From an uncultured Zoogloea sp. (GTDB lineage: Bacteria; Pseudomonadota; Gammaproteobacteria; Burkholderiales; Rhodocyclaceae): DNA of 64,000 nucleotides. The notes below the pieces were generated by a model. The model ran no database searches. It worked only from the letters and a program-made list of their open reading frames with translations, and was not told the origin of the DNA. The DNA is taken from assembly GCA_937967645.1 (NCBI GenBank), contig CALBTT010000214.1:60105-124104 (forward strand), written 5' to 3'. The position numbers were made by a program, and so were the translations under genes. This document shows, piece by piece, positions 38,661 through 47,941 of this stretch (the stretch's first letter is position 1; each line of letters begins with the position of its first letter).

Positions 38661-39905
38661 ATGACCTCCCCCAACTCAGACGCCTCTACCGCCTCCAACG
38701 GCAGGCGCAAGCGCAGCCTCCTCGCCATCGCCGCCATCACCGCCCTGGGCGGACTCGCCTGGGGCGGCTGGTGGGCCACCCACGGCCGCTTCCTGGAACA
38801 CACCGACGACGCCTACGTGGCCGGCAATGTGGTCCAGATCACCCCGCAGGTGGCCGGCACGGTGGTCGCCATCGAAGCCGACGACACTCAGCTGGTCAAG
38901 ATCGGTCAGCCCCTCGTCCGGCTCGACCCCAGCGACGCCCGGGTGGCCCTGGAACACGCCGAGGCCCAGCTCGGCCAGACGGTCCGCGAGGTGCGCGCCC
39001 TCTACGCCGGCGGCGGCGCCCTCGAGGCCGCCGTGCGCCAGAAGGAAACGGATCTCGCCAAGGCCCGCGACGATCTGCAGCGACGTCAGCAGATCGCCGG
39101 CACCGGTGCGGTGGCCGGCGAGGAGGTCGAGCACGCCCGGGCCGCCCTGCGTGCCGCCGAGGCGGCGCTGCAGACCGCCCGCGAGCAGCTGGCCACCAAC
39201 CGGGTGCAGACCCAGGGCGCGCGGATCGACACCCACCCCAGCGTGCAACGCGACGCGACACGGGTCGAGGAGAGTTTCCTGGCCCTGGCCCGCACCGCCG
39301 TCTCCGCCCCGGTGGGCGGGCTGGTGGCACGCCGTGCCGTACAGATCGGCCAGCGCGTGGCCGCCGGCGCTCCGCTGATGGCGGTGGTGCCGCTGGAACA
39401 GGTGTGGGTGGACGCCAACTTCAAGGAGAGCCAGCTGCGCGACATGCGCGCCGGCCAGGCCGTCACCCTGAGCGCCGACCTCTACGGCAGCCGTGTGGAA
39501 TACCACGGCAAGGTGGCCGGACTGGCTGCCGGCACCGGCTCCGCCTTCGCCCTGCTGCCGGCCCAGAACGCCAGCGGCAACTGGATCAAGGTGGTGCAGC
39601 GGGTGCCGGTGCGGATCGCCCTCGACCCCCGCGAGCTGGCCGAACACCCACTGCGGATCGGCCTGTCCATGCAGGTCGAGGTGGATGTCCGAGACGGCGG
39701 CGCCCAGACCGCCGCGCTCTCGGCTGCTCCCCCCACGCCGCCGGCATCCACGACCATCTTCGATGATCTGGGCAAGGCCGCGCAGGCCCGCATCCAGGCG
39801 ATCATCAAGGCCAACAGCGGCGAGACCGTTGCGAATCTGCCGTCCCTGCCCGTGCCGGGCAGACCGACGGCCGCCACGCCGGCCCCGCGGCGCACCCGGG
39901 CCTGA
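38661..39905 (+). CDS. EmrA-like membrane fusion protein (HlyD family)
   Basis: The protein has 414 residues from ATG 38661. One N-terminal transmembrane helix (LLAIAAITALGGLAWGGWWA) precedes the periplasmic part. The lipoyl-like segments are HTDDAYVAGNVVQITPQVAGTV and SAPVGGLVARRAVQIGQRVAAGAPL, flanking a coiled-coil hairpin (EVRALYAGG to TARE). The last ~70 residues are proline/alanine-rich and variable. It links the MFS pump to the outer-membrane channel. Confidence 0.93.
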   Translation: MTSPNSDASTASNGRRKRSLLAIAAITALGGLAWGGWWATHGRFLEHTDDAYVAGNVVQITPQVAGTVVAIEADDTQLVKIGQPLVRLDPSDARVALEHAEAQLGQTVREVRALYAGGGALEAAVRQKETDLAKARDDLQRRQQIAGTGAVAGEEVEHARAALRAAEAALQTAREQLATNRVQTQGARIDTHPSVQRDATRVEESFLALARTAVSAPVGGLVARRAVQIGQRVAAGAPLMAVVPLEQVWVDANFKESQLRDMRAGQAVTLSADLYGSRVEYHGKVAGLAAGTGSAFALLPAQNASGNWIKVVQRVPVRIALDPRELAEHPLRIGLSMQVEVDVRDGGAQTAALSAAPPTPPASTTIFDDLGKAAQARIQAIIKANSGETVANLPSLPVPGRPTAATPAPRRTRA

Positions 39906-39908
39906 GAC

Positions 39909-41462
39909 ATGGCCGGCCCCGCCACCGCGCAGCCTCCCCTGGAACCAGGGGCCCGGCGCCTCGCCACCGTCGCCCTGTCCCTGGCGACCTTCATGAACGT
40001 GCTGGACACGACCATCGCCAACGTGTCCCTGCCCAACATCGCCGGCGACCTGGGGGTCAGCCCCAACCAGGGCACCTGGGTGATCACCTCCTTCGGCGTG
40101 GCCAACGCCATCGCCGTGCCGCTCACCGGCTGGCTCAGCCAGCGCTTTGGCCAGGTCCGCCTGTTCGTCAGCTCGGTGGTGCTGTTCGTGATCGCCTCGC
40201 TGCTGTGCGGCATGGCCACCAGCCTGGAAATGCTCATCGCCGCCCGGGTGCTGCAGGGCGCGGTGGCCGGCCCCATGATTCCCCTGTCGCAGGCCCTGCT
40301 GCTGCAGACTTACCCCCGCGAGAAGGCCGGCATGGCGCTGGCCATGTGGTCCATGACGACCCTGGTGGCACCGGTGATGGGGCCCATCCTGGGCGGCTGG
40401 CTGTCGGACAACCTGTCATGGCCGTGGATCTTCTACATCAACGGGCCGGTCGGCCTGGCCGCGGCCTGGGTCAGCTGGCAGCTCCTCAAGCACCGGGAAA
40501 CCCCCACCCGCAAGCTGCCCATCGACAAGGTGGGGCTGATCCTGCTGGTGGTGTGGGTCGGCGCCCTGCAGATCATGCTGGACAAAGGCAAGGAGCTGGA
40601 CTGGTTCGCGTCCGGCGAGATCATCGCGCTGGCGGTGGTGGCCGCGGTCGGCTGCGCCCTGTTCATCGCCTGGGAGCTGACCGAGGACCACCCGGTGGTG
40701 GACCTGAGCCTGTTCGCCCGCCCCAACTTCCTGTTCGGCGTGATCGCGCTGGCCACCGGCTACGGGGTGTTCTTCGGCACCGTGGTGGTGATGCCCTTGT
40801 GGCTGCAGCAGTTCATGGGTTACACCGCCACCTGGGCGGGCCTCGTCACCGCCCCTATCGGTCTGCTGGCCCTGCTGCTGTCACCCTTCGTCGGCAAGAT
40901 CCTGCCCCGCTCCGACCCACGGCGCATCGCCACCGTGGCCTTCCTGGTGTTTGCGCTGGTGTCCTTCATGCGGTCCGGCTTCTCCACCGGCATCGCCCCG
41001 GTGGACGTGGTGATCCCCCAGGTGATTCAGGGCATCGCGATGGCCTGCTTCTTCATCCCGCTGGTGTCCATCGTGCTGTCGGGCCTGCCGATGGAGCGGA
41101 TCCCGTCCGCCTCCGGGGTCTCCAACTTCGTGCGCATCACCTTCGGGGCCTTCGGCGCGTCCCTGATGACCACCCTATGGGAACGCCGGGCGGCCCTGCA
41201 TCACGAGCACCTGGCGACGCACATCGCCCCCGACAACCCGCTCGCCGGACAGGCGCTGGACAGCCTGCGCGCCCAGGGCCTGGACCTGGCACGGGGGCTC
41301 GCCCTGCTGGAACGGGAGGTGACCGTGCAGGCCTTCTCCCTGGCGGTGAATGATGTGTTCTGGCTGTCGGGATGGCTGTTCCTGGCCCTGCTGGCCACGA
41401 TCTGGCTGACCCGCCCGATCCACAGCCGGCCGGCCGGCGCCCCGGCGGACGCTGCCCACTGA
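39909..41462 (+). CDS. EmrB/QacA (DHA2) family MFS drug exporter
   Basis: The protein has 517 residues, with about 14 predicted transmembrane helices as in DHA2 transporters. The N-terminal motif LDTTIANVSLPNIAGDLGVS (motif D1) and the WVITSFGVANAIAVPLTGWL region are typical. It starts 3 bp after the EmrA-like gene. It uses the proton gradient to export hydrophobic drugs or toxic acids through the associated outer-membrane channel. Confidence 0.94.
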   Translation: MAGPATAQPPLEPGARRLATVALSLATFMNVLDTTIANVSLPNIAGDLGVSPNQGTWVITSFGVANAIAVPLTGWLSQRFGQVRLFVSSVVLFVIASLLCGMATSLEMLIAARVLQGAVAGPMIPLSQALLLQTYPREKAGMALAMWSMTTLVAPVMGPILGGWLSDNLSWPWIFYINGPVGLAAAWVSWQLLKHRETPTRKLPIDKVGLILLVVWVGALQIMLDKGKELDWFASGEIIALAVVAAVGCALFIAWELTEDHPVVDLSLFARPNFLFGVIALATGYGVFFGTVVVMPLWLQQFMGYTATWAGLVTAPIGLLALLLSPFVGKILPRSDPRRIATVAFLVFALVSFMRSGFSTGIAPVDVVIPQVIQGIAMACFFIPLVSIVLSGLPMERIPSASGVSNFVRITFGAFGASLMTTLWERRAALHHEHLATHIAPDNPLAGQALDSLRAQGLDLARGLALLEREVTVQAFSLAVNDVFWLSGWLFLALLATIWLTRPIHSRPAGAPADAAH

Positions 41463-41468
41463 CCCAGG

Positions 41469-42236
41469 CTACAGGCGCAGGCCCCGCGGCTTGCGCCCCG
41501 CCCGGGCGAACAGCCAGTCGTACAAGGGGTTCGGCAGCAGGCGCAGGAGTTTCGCCACCAGCCCCATCTGCCAGGGAATCACGGTGTACGAAACGCCGGC
41601 CTCGATGGCCCGTGCAAAGCGGCGGGCGGCCTCATCGACCGGCAGCATGAAGGGCATCGGATAGGTATTGACCGCGGTCATCGGCGTCTCGATGTAGCCC
41701 GGCGCGATGGTGACCACCCTGACCCCGGAGCCTCGCAGCTCGACCCGCAGGCTTTCGAGGCAGGCGATCACTGCGGCCTTGGAGGCGCTGTAAGCCCCCG
41801 CCCCCGGCAGCCCGCGGATGCCCGCCACCGAGGCGATGCCCACCAGGCGACCGCCTCCCCGTTGCCGCATCGGAACGACGAAGGGCTGCAGGCTCGCCAC
41901 CAGGCCGAGCACATTGGTGCGCATGACCCGCTCGAAGGCCTGCAGGTCCCCCGCCTCCTCGGTCAGCGTGCCGACGGAGACCCCCGCATTGGCGATCACC
42001 ACATCCGGCACGCCAAAGCGGCGGATGAAATCGCGGGCCGCCTCGGCCACGGCCTGGCTGTCGGCCACATCGAGGGTATAGGCGGCGTGTTCGCCGGGCA
42101 GTTCGGCCAGCAAGCCCTGCAGCACGGACTCGCGCCGGGCCACCAGGCCCAGGGTAGCCCCTCTGGCCGCATAGTGACGGGCCAGGGCCGCACCGATACC
42201 GCTGGAGGCACCGGTAATGAATACGCGCAGGGTCAC
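41469..42236 (-). CDS. SDR-family NAD(P)-dependent oxidoreductase
   Basis: The protein has 255 residues and starts at GTG 42236. TGASSGIGAAL is the cofactor-binding motif, NAG the structural motif, and YSASK the catalytic Tyr/Lys pair (GAYSASKAAVIACLES). ARRES after the second strand suggests NADP(H). The C-terminal ~40 residues (LPNPLYDWLFARAG) are hydrophobic/basic and typical of membrane-associated SDR proteins. It lies at the end of the argS-SPOR-dsbA run, a common position in this lineage. The substrate is unknown. Confidence 0.9.
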   Translation of the reverse strand: MTLRVFITGASSGIGAALARHYAARGATLGLVARRESVLQGLLAELPGEHAAYTLDVADSQAVAEAARDFIRRFGVPDVVIANAGVSVGTLTEEAGDLQAFERVMRTNVLGLVASLQPFVVPMRQRGGGRLVGIASVAGIRGLPGAGAYSASKAAVIACLESLRVELRGSGVRVVTIAPGYIETPMTAVNTYPMPFMLPVDEAARRFARAIEAGVSYTVIPWQMGLVAKLLRLLPNPLYDWLFARAGRKPRGLRL

Positions 42237-42286
42237 GGGAAGGACAGCGGCGCCCCCCCCGTGAGGGAGGCGCACGCCGGGAGGCA

Positions 42287-42910
42287 TTACTTGCGGGACT
42301 TGGCGATCAGCTGATCGGCCACCTTGAGGGCATTCTCGTGGGTGCCGGCGATGGAGGCCGAGGTGATGTAGCGGCCATCCACGGCGAGGGTCGGCACGCC
42401 GCTGACCTTGTAGTCGCGTTCGATCTTCTGCACGCGCTGCAGGGCCACCTGGACACCGAAGGACTTGTAGGCTTCGGCAAACTTCTTGGCGTCCACACCC
42501 TTCTTGACCGCCCACTCCTGGGCACCGGTCTCGGTGTTCAGGGGCAGGTGCTCGCCCTGCACCGCCTCGAAGATCTGGCCATGCAGGCGGCCCAGGTCGC
42601 CGGTGGCGGCGAGGGTCAGGTGCAGCTTGGCAAACCCGGTCAGCTGGGGGTTGCCCCAGGTCACCGGGACGCGCTGGAAGGCCACGTCGGCGGGCAGCTT
42701 CTTGACCCAGATATCCAGCAAGGGATCAAAGGCCTTGCAGTGGGGGCAGCCGTAGTGGAAGAACTCGAGAACCTCCACCTTGCCCTTGGCATCGGTCGGC
42801 TGAGGCTGGGGAAGCGTCTCGAAGCCACTACCCTGGGCCATCGCAGGCAGGCCGAGGCTGCCCAGGGCGGCAAGGGCGGAAAACTGCTTGAGGACGTCAC
42901 GACGCTGCAT
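42287..42910 (-). CDS. dsbA: Thiol:disulfide interchange protein DsbA/DsbL
   Basis: The protein has 207 residues from ATG 42910. The active-site CPHC is at C55-C58 in FFHYGCPHCKAF, and the cis-Pro loop is SGVPTLAVDGRY. The signal peptide MQRRDVLKQFSALAALGSL has a twin-arginine look (RRDVLKQF) and is cleaved near AMA (about residue 25). DsbA oxidises Cys pairs of exported proteins in the periplasm. The position after the SPOR gene is typical for betaproteobacteria. Confidence 0.95.
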   Translation of the reverse strand: MQRRDVLKQFSALAALGSLGLPAMAQGSGFETLPQPQPTDAKGKVEVLEFFHYGCPHCKAFDPLLDIWVKKLPADVAFQRVPVTWGNPQLTGFAKLHLTLAATGDLGRLHGQIFEAVQGEHLPLNTETGAQEWAVKKGVDAKKFAEAYKSFGVQVALQRVQKIERDYKVSGVPTLAVDGRYITSASIAGTHENALKVADQLIAKSRK

Positions 42911-42938
42911 TACGGATTCTCCTGGTTCTTCAAAGGAC

Positions 42939-43658
42939 TTATTGAGCGGCGCCAGCCGGCTTTGGTTCCTTCGGCTTGATCTTGATGATGGCCGCCTTGA
43001 TGCCGGCACCCGACAGTTGCTGGAGCGCCTTGTTCATCTCGTCCTGGCCCAGGTAGGGGCCGGTCCGGACCCGGTGGAGGGTGCCCTTCTCGGGCAGCTC
43101 CACCTTCTGCACGCTGGCCTCCACCCCCATCAACGCAAGACGCGCCTTGAGGTTGTCAGCCTCGGAGGGGTCCTCGAAGGCCCCCGCCTGCAGGTAGAAC
43201 TTCTCGGGCACCAGCGGCTTGTCGAGCAGGGCGGCCTCCGCCTTGGCCCGCTCGGCCGCATCCCGCGGGAGGTCGGTCGCGGGTTTTTCGCCCTTCTCGG
43301 GCTTGGCCGGCTTGACGACTTCGGTGGTCTCCTCCGGCTTGGACGGCGCAGGCAGCGCATCCGAACCCTTCGGCAGGACGTTGTAGAAATCGAAGCGGGG
43401 CTTCTCGACAGGCTTGTCTCCGGCCTTGCCCGGCAGCGCGATCGGCTCGCTGGCCTGCGGCTTGGGCGGCGGCGCGACGACCGGCTTCTCCTCCTGCTTG
43501 GGCTTCTGGAAGGGCGACGAGGTGGTGAAGTAAAGGGCGATCCCCGCCGCCACCAGCGCACCGAGGATCAGGCCGACGAAGATGCCGACCAGGGTGCTGC
43601 CCCGGCTACCTGATTTGGGCTTCTTGGTCTGCAGGCGTGGCTTGAGATCGCGACTCAT
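42939..43658 (-). CDS. SPOR-domain cell-division protein (FtsN-like)
   Basis: The protein has 239 residues. A short cytoplasmic N-terminus precedes one transmembrane helix (STLVGIFVGLILGALVAAGIALYF). A Pro/Lys/Glu-rich linker of about 90 residues follows. The C-terminal SPOR domain runs from KFYLQAGAFEDPSEADNLKARL to IIKIKPK and would bind denuded septal peptidoglycan. The layout equals FtsN of betaproteobacteria. It lies between argS and dsbA with gaps of 18 and 28 bp. Confidence 0.9.
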   Translation of the reverse strand: MSRDLKPRLQTKKPKSGSRGSTLVGIFVGLILGALVAAGIALYFTTSSPFQKPKQEEKPVVAPPPKPQASEPIALPGKAGDKPVEKPRFDFYNVLPKGSDALPAPSKPEETTEVVKPAKPEKGEKPATDLPRDAAERAKAEAALLDKPLVPEKFYLQAGAFEDPSEADNLKARLALMGVEASVQKVELPEKGTLHRVRTGPYLGQDEMNKALQQLSGAGIKAAIIKIKPKEPKPAGAAQ

Positions 43659-43676
43659 GAACGACAGGTCCGGGAA

Positions 43677-45410
43677 TTACATGGAATCGGGTGCGGAAAC
43701 ACCCAGCAGGCGCAAGCCGTTGCGGATGACCTGACGCACAGCGGCGGCCAGCGCGAGGCGGGCCTGCTTGAGCCCCTCATCGTCCACCAGCATGCGCTCG
43801 GCGTTGTAGTAGCTGTGGAACTCGCCGGCCAGGTCCTTGAGGTAGAAGGCGATCTGGTGCGGCGCATAGTCGGACGCGGCGTTCTGGATGACTTCCGGGA
43901 AGGCGGTCAGGCGGGCGCACAGGGCCAGCTCACGCTCGTTGTCGAGGCGCGACAGGTCGGCCTCGGCCAGGTCGGCGATCACGCCGTTCCACTGGTTCAG
44001 CACCGAGCACAGGCGGGCGTGGGCGTACTGGATGTAGTACACCGGGTTCTCGTTACTCTGGCTCTTGGCCAGGTCCAGGTCGAAGTCCAGATGCTGATCG
44101 GCCTTGCGCAGCACGTAGAAGAAGCGGCAGGCGTCGTTGCCGACCTCGTTGCGCAGCTCGCGCAGGGTGACGAACTCGCCGGAACGGGTGGACATGGCCG
44201 CCTTCTGGCCATCGCGGTACAGCACCGCAAACTGGACCAGCGCCACATCGAGCTTCTCGGGCGGCAGGCCGAGGGCCTGCAGCGCGCCCTTCACGCGGGG
44301 GATGTAGCCGTGGTGATCGGCGCCCCAGATGTCGATGATGCGGTCGAAGCCACGCTCGTACTTGTTGGCGTGGTAGGCGATGTCGGAAGCGAAATAGGTG
44401 TACAGGCCGTTCTCGCGCTGCACGACGCGGTCCTTCTCGTCGCCGAAGGCGGTGGAGCGGAACCACTTGGCGCCATCCTGCACGTAGAGGTGACCACGGG
44501 CCTCGAGTTCGGCCACGGCCTTCTCGACCAGGCCGGTATCGAACAGGGAGCGCTCGGAGAACCACTTGTCGAAGGTGACGCCGAAACCTTCCAGATCCTC
44601 GCGGCCATCCCCCAGCTGCTCGGTGAGGGCGAAGCCATGCACCCAGGCGTAGTCGGAGCCGAGCAGGTTCTTGGCGTTGGCGATCAGCGCATCCAGGTGG
44701 CCTTCCTTGTCGGCCTCGACCGACGGCGCATCGGCCAGCACGGCGGCGGCGCTCACCCGGGCGAAACGGTCGGCATGGGATTCCTTGATCTGGGCCGCCA
44801 TGTCCTTGACGTAATCACCCTGGTAGGCGTTGGGCGGGAAGGGGATGGCAATGCCGAAGAGATCGAGGTAACGCAGCCAGGTGGACAGCGCCAGAATGTC
44901 CATCTGCCGGCCGGCGTCGTTGATGTAGTACTCGCGGGTCACCTCGAAGCCGGCAAAATCCAGTACATCCGACAGGGAGGCGCCGTAGGCCGCGCCGCGG
45001 CCATGGCCCACGTGCAGGGGGCCGGTCGGATTGGCGGAGACGAACTCCACCTGCACCTTGACTCCACTCTTGACGCCCCGGCCGAAGCCCTCACCCGCGC
45101 CCAGCACAGCCGCCACGACCGCGGTCTTGGCGTCGGACACCAGGGTGAAGTTGATGAAGCCGGCGCCGGCCACCTCGGCCTTGGCGATCAAGCCGGACTT
45201 GGGCAGCTCGGCCAGCAGCAGGTTGGCCAGGTCGCGCGGGTTGCGCTTGAGGGGCTTGGCCAGCTGGAGCGCCAGGTTGCTCGCAAAGTCCCCATGGCCG
45301 GCCTGCTTGGGCCGTTCCAGGTTGATCGGGGTTTCGGCCTGCTCGGGCGCCACGCTAAGGAGGGCGGCACGCAGGAGTTCGGCAAGCTGGGTCTTCTGAT
45401 CGGCGCTCAT
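43677..45410 (-). CDS. argS: Arginyl-tRNA synthetase
   Basis: The protein has 577 residues from ATG 45410, the typical size. The HIGH-like motif is in SANPTGPLHVGHGRGAAY (HVGH). The KMSKS position reads AAMSTRSGEFV, a divergent form that is normal for one ArgRS class. The C-terminal DALR-type anticodon domain ends in RQVIRNGLRLLGVSAPDSM. It charges tRNA-Arg. It heads the minus-strand run argS-SPOR-dsbA-SDR and is divergent from a secreted-protein gene. Confidence 0.97.
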   Translation of the reverse strand: MSADQKTQLAELLRAALLSVAPEQAETPINLERPKQAGHGDFASNLALQLAKPLKRNPRDLANLLLAELPKSGLIAKAEVAGAGFINFTLVSDAKTAVVAAVLGAGEGFGRGVKSGVKVQVEFVSANPTGPLHVGHGRGAAYGASLSDVLDFAGFEVTREYYINDAGRQMDILALSTWLRYLDLFGIAIPFPPNAYQGDYVKDMAAQIKESHADRFARVSAAAVLADAPSVEADKEGHLDALIANAKNLLGSDYAWVHGFALTEQLGDGREDLEGFGVTFDKWFSERSLFDTGLVEKAVAELEARGHLYVQDGAKWFRSTAFGDEKDRVVQRENGLYTYFASDIAYHANKYERGFDRIIDIWGADHHGYIPRVKGALQALGLPPEKLDVALVQFAVLYRDGQKAAMSTRSGEFVTLRELRNEVGNDACRFFYVLRKADQHLDFDLDLAKSQSNENPVYYIQYAHARLCSVLNQWNGVIADLAEADLSRLDNERELALCARLTAFPEVIQNAASDYAPHQIAFYLKDLAGEFHSYYNAERMLVDDEGLKQARLALAAAVRQVIRNGLRLLGVSAPDSM

Positions 45411-45574
45411 GGGGAATACTGCGACTAAAAGCACAGGATTATATCCAAGAGGGGCCCGAACCGGCTGTACACCCGGACGCATGCGGTAACAAAGTGCGAC
45501 GAACGTGGTAAAAAATGCAGCATTCGCTGCATCAGGAACGTGATAGTGATCATCCCGTCCAACCGGAGCACACC

Positions 45575-46240
45575 ATGAGCCTCCGCCTTCCGAGCTTTCT
45601 CGTCGCCCTCTTCGCCAGCGCTGGTGCGGCCGCCGAGCCGCCCACCCTGCACTGGCAGCTCCCCCTGCCGGCCGGCCAGGGCTGGCGCATCGTCGACCTG
45701 CGGGAGGGCAAGGGTGTCCGGCATGAGGAGTACATCCCCCGCGGGCAGGGCATCGAGGACTACCGCGACCGGATCATCATCCAGCGCTTCCACTCGCCCG
45801 ACATGTCGCCGGAAGTCTATCTCGGTCACATCGCCACCGGACTGGCCGGCCATTGCCGCGGCTTCACCACCAGCGGCCTGGTGGCCGGCGTGCGCGAGGG
45901 CCTGCCCCACGCCACCCGTACCGCCTACTGCGGCACCTTCAACGGCCGCGACTACGGCTACGTGATCGCCCAGAAGGCCTTCCGCGACGGCGACCATCTC
46001 TTCATCGTCGAGCGGGAATGGCGCGTGCCAGGCTTCTTCGTGGACGCCACCGGCATGGCCAGCCTGAACTTCGGCACCTCCGCCGACGACGAGGCGCTCA
46101 AGAAGGACATCCGGCAAACCGTGCGCTGGCTGACCGAGCAGGTCAACCCGGGGGGCCAGGCACCGGTGCCGGCCACGATGCCGGCGACGGCGCCCCAGCC
46201 ACCCGAGGCCAGCCCCGCCCGCCCACGCCGCAAACCCTGA
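45575..46240 (+). CDS. Secreted protein of unknown function
   Basis: The protein has 221 residues from ATG 45575. The signal peptide MSLRLPSFLVALFASAGAAA is followed by EPPTLHWQL. The mature part contains LREGKGVRHEEYIPRGQGIEDYRDRIIIQRFHS, two Cys (AGHCRGF and AYCGTF) that may form a disulfide, and a Pro/Ala-rich C-terminus. I do not recognise a named family. It lies between argS (divergent) and ubiB (same strand, 87 bp), and could be a conserved betaproteobacterial periplasmic protein. Confidence 0.7.
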   Translation: MSLRLPSFLVALFASAGAAAEPPTLHWQLPLPAGQGWRIVDLREGKGVRHEEYIPRGQGIEDYRDRIIIQRFHSPDMSPEVYLGHIATGLAGHCRGFTTSGLVAGVREGLPHATRTAYCGTFNGRDYGYVIAQKAFRDGDHLFIVEREWRVPGFFVDATGMASLNFGTSADDEALKKDIRQTVRWLTEQVNPGGQAPVPATMPATAPQPPEASPARPRRKP

Positions 46241-46327
46241 TCCAGGCCCCCGGCCCGATTCCGGCACCATGCTTTGCGCCACCGCCCTTTAAGGGCACAA
46301 TCCGCGTTTTCCTTTTTACCAGCCGCC

Positions 46328-47863
46328 GTGCGCCTCTTCCGACTCGTCAAGATCATTTCCGTCAGCCTGAAATACGGGCTCGACCAGATGATCCTCACCA
46401 ACGAGCCGTCCGGCCGCCTGGCCTGGCTGGCGCGACTGACGCGCTTCCGCCGGACCTTCGACGAACCCTCCGGCGCCCGTCTGCGCCAGGCCCTCGAGTC
46501 CCTCGGCCCGATCTTCGTCAAGTTCGGGCAGATGCTGTCCACCCGCCGCGACCTCCTGCCGCCGGCCATCGCCGAGGAACTGGCGCGCCTGCAGGATCGG
46601 GTCCCCCCGTTCTCCAGCGCGGAAGCCCTGGCCCAGTTGCAGGAAGCCTACGGCCGCCCTGCCGATGAGGTGTTCGCCCGCTTCGACCGGGAGCCCGTCG
46701 CCTCCGCCTCGATCGCCCAGGTGCACTTCGCCCAGCTCCCCGACGGCACCGAAGTGGCGGTCAAGATCCTGCGCCCCGGCATCGCCCCGGTCATCGCCCA
46801 CGATCTGGCCCTGCTCGACGCAGCCGCCACCGTGCTCGAGAAAGTCTGGCCGGAGGGCCGCCGACTGAAGCCGCGGGAGGTCGTCGCCGAGTTCTCCAAG
46901 TACCTCCGCGACGAACTCGACCTGATGCGCGAGGCCGCCAACTGCTCCCAGCTGCGGCGCAACTTCAAGGATTCCGAGCTGCTCGTGGTGCCCGAAGTGC
47001 ATTGGGACTTCTGCACCACCGGCGTGATGGTCATGGAGCGCATGAAGGGCGTGCCGATCTCCCAGCTGGAGGCCCTCAAGGCCCACGGCGTGGACCTCAA
47101 GGCCCTGTCCCGGGCGGGCGTCGAGATCTTCTTCACCCAGGTGTTCCGGGACGGCTTCTTCCATGCCGACATGCACCCGGGCAACATCTTCGTGGCCACC
47201 GAGGGCCCCACCCGCGGGCGCTACATCGCCCTCGACTTCGGCATCATCGGCAGCCTCAACGATTCCGACAAGAAGTACCTGGCCACCAACTTCCTGGCCT
47301 TCTTCCAGCGTGACTACCGGCGCGTCGCCCTGGCCCACATCGAAGCCGGCTGGGTGCCGCCACACACCCGGGTGGATGAGTTCGAGGGGGCCATCCGCGC
47401 CGTCTGCGAACCCATCTTCGACCGACCGCTGAAGGACATCTCCTTCGGCAAGACCCTGCTGCGCCTGTTCCAGACGGCCCGCCGCTTCGAGATGGAAGTC
47501 CAGCCCCAGCTCGTACTGCTGCAAAAAACCCTGCTCAACATCGAGGGCCTCGGCCGCCAGCTGGACCCGGACCTCGACCTGTGGAAAACCGCCAAACCCT
47601 TCCTCGAACGCTGGATGAACGACCAGATCGGCTTGCGCGCCTTCCTGCGTCACGCCCGCGACGAGGCGCCCTCCTGGGCCGCCACCCTGCCGCAGCTGCC
47701 GCGCCTGGTGCACCAGGCTCTGGCCGCACCGCGGGACGACAGCACGCGGGACGAACTCGCCCGCCTCGCCGCGGAGGCCCGGCTCACCCGCCTCTGGCTG
47801 GCCGCCTGCGCGGTATTGCTCGGCGGCCTCGCGACACTCGAAGCCTGGCGCTGGCTGCACTGA
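46328..47863 (+). CDS. ubiB: Ubiquinone biosynthesis atypical kinase UbiB
   Basis: The protein has 511 residues, starting at GTG 46328 to give the usual MRLFRLVKIIS-type N-terminus. The family KxGQ motif is in IFVKFGQMLSTRRDLLP. The atypical A-rich P-loop is in SASIAQVHFA, VAVKILRPG carries the ATP-binding Lys, and HADMHPGNIFV with ALDFGIIG are the catalytic and metal sites. Two short C-terminal hydrophobic segments anchor it (LTRLWLAACAVLLGGLATLEAW). UbiB is an ADCK-type ATPase needed for ubiquinone synthesis. No ubiE/ubiJ neighbours are present. Confidence 0.94.
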   Translation: MRLFRLVKIISVSLKYGLDQMILTNEPSGRLAWLARLTRFRRTFDEPSGARLRQALESLGPIFVKFGQMLSTRRDLLPPAIAEELARLQDRVPPFSSAEALAQLQEAYGRPADEVFARFDREPVASASIAQVHFAQLPDGTEVAVKILRPGIAPVIAHDLALLDAAATVLEKVWPEGRRLKPREVVAEFSKYLRDELDLMREAANCSQLRRNFKDSELLVVPEVHWDFCTTGVMVMERMKGVPISQLEALKAHGVDLKALSRAGVEIFFTQVFRDGFFHADMHPGNIFVATEGPTRGRYIALDFGIIGSLNDSDKKYLATNFLAFFQRDYRRVALAHIEAGWVPPHTRVDEFEGAIRAVCEPIFDRPLKDISFGKTLLRLFQTARRFEMEVQPQLVLLQKTLLNIEGLGRQLDPDLDLWKTAKPFLERWMNDQIGLRAFLRHARDEAPSWAATLPQLPRLVHQALAAPRDDSTRDELARLAAEARLTRLWLAACAVLLGGLATLEAWRWLH

Positions 47864-47941
47864 ACGAAGCAGGGCAGCCCCTGCTCCAAGCGTCATGAGC
47901 CCGCCGCCGCTGCGGCCCTGCCCAGCCTCAAAGGAATAATC

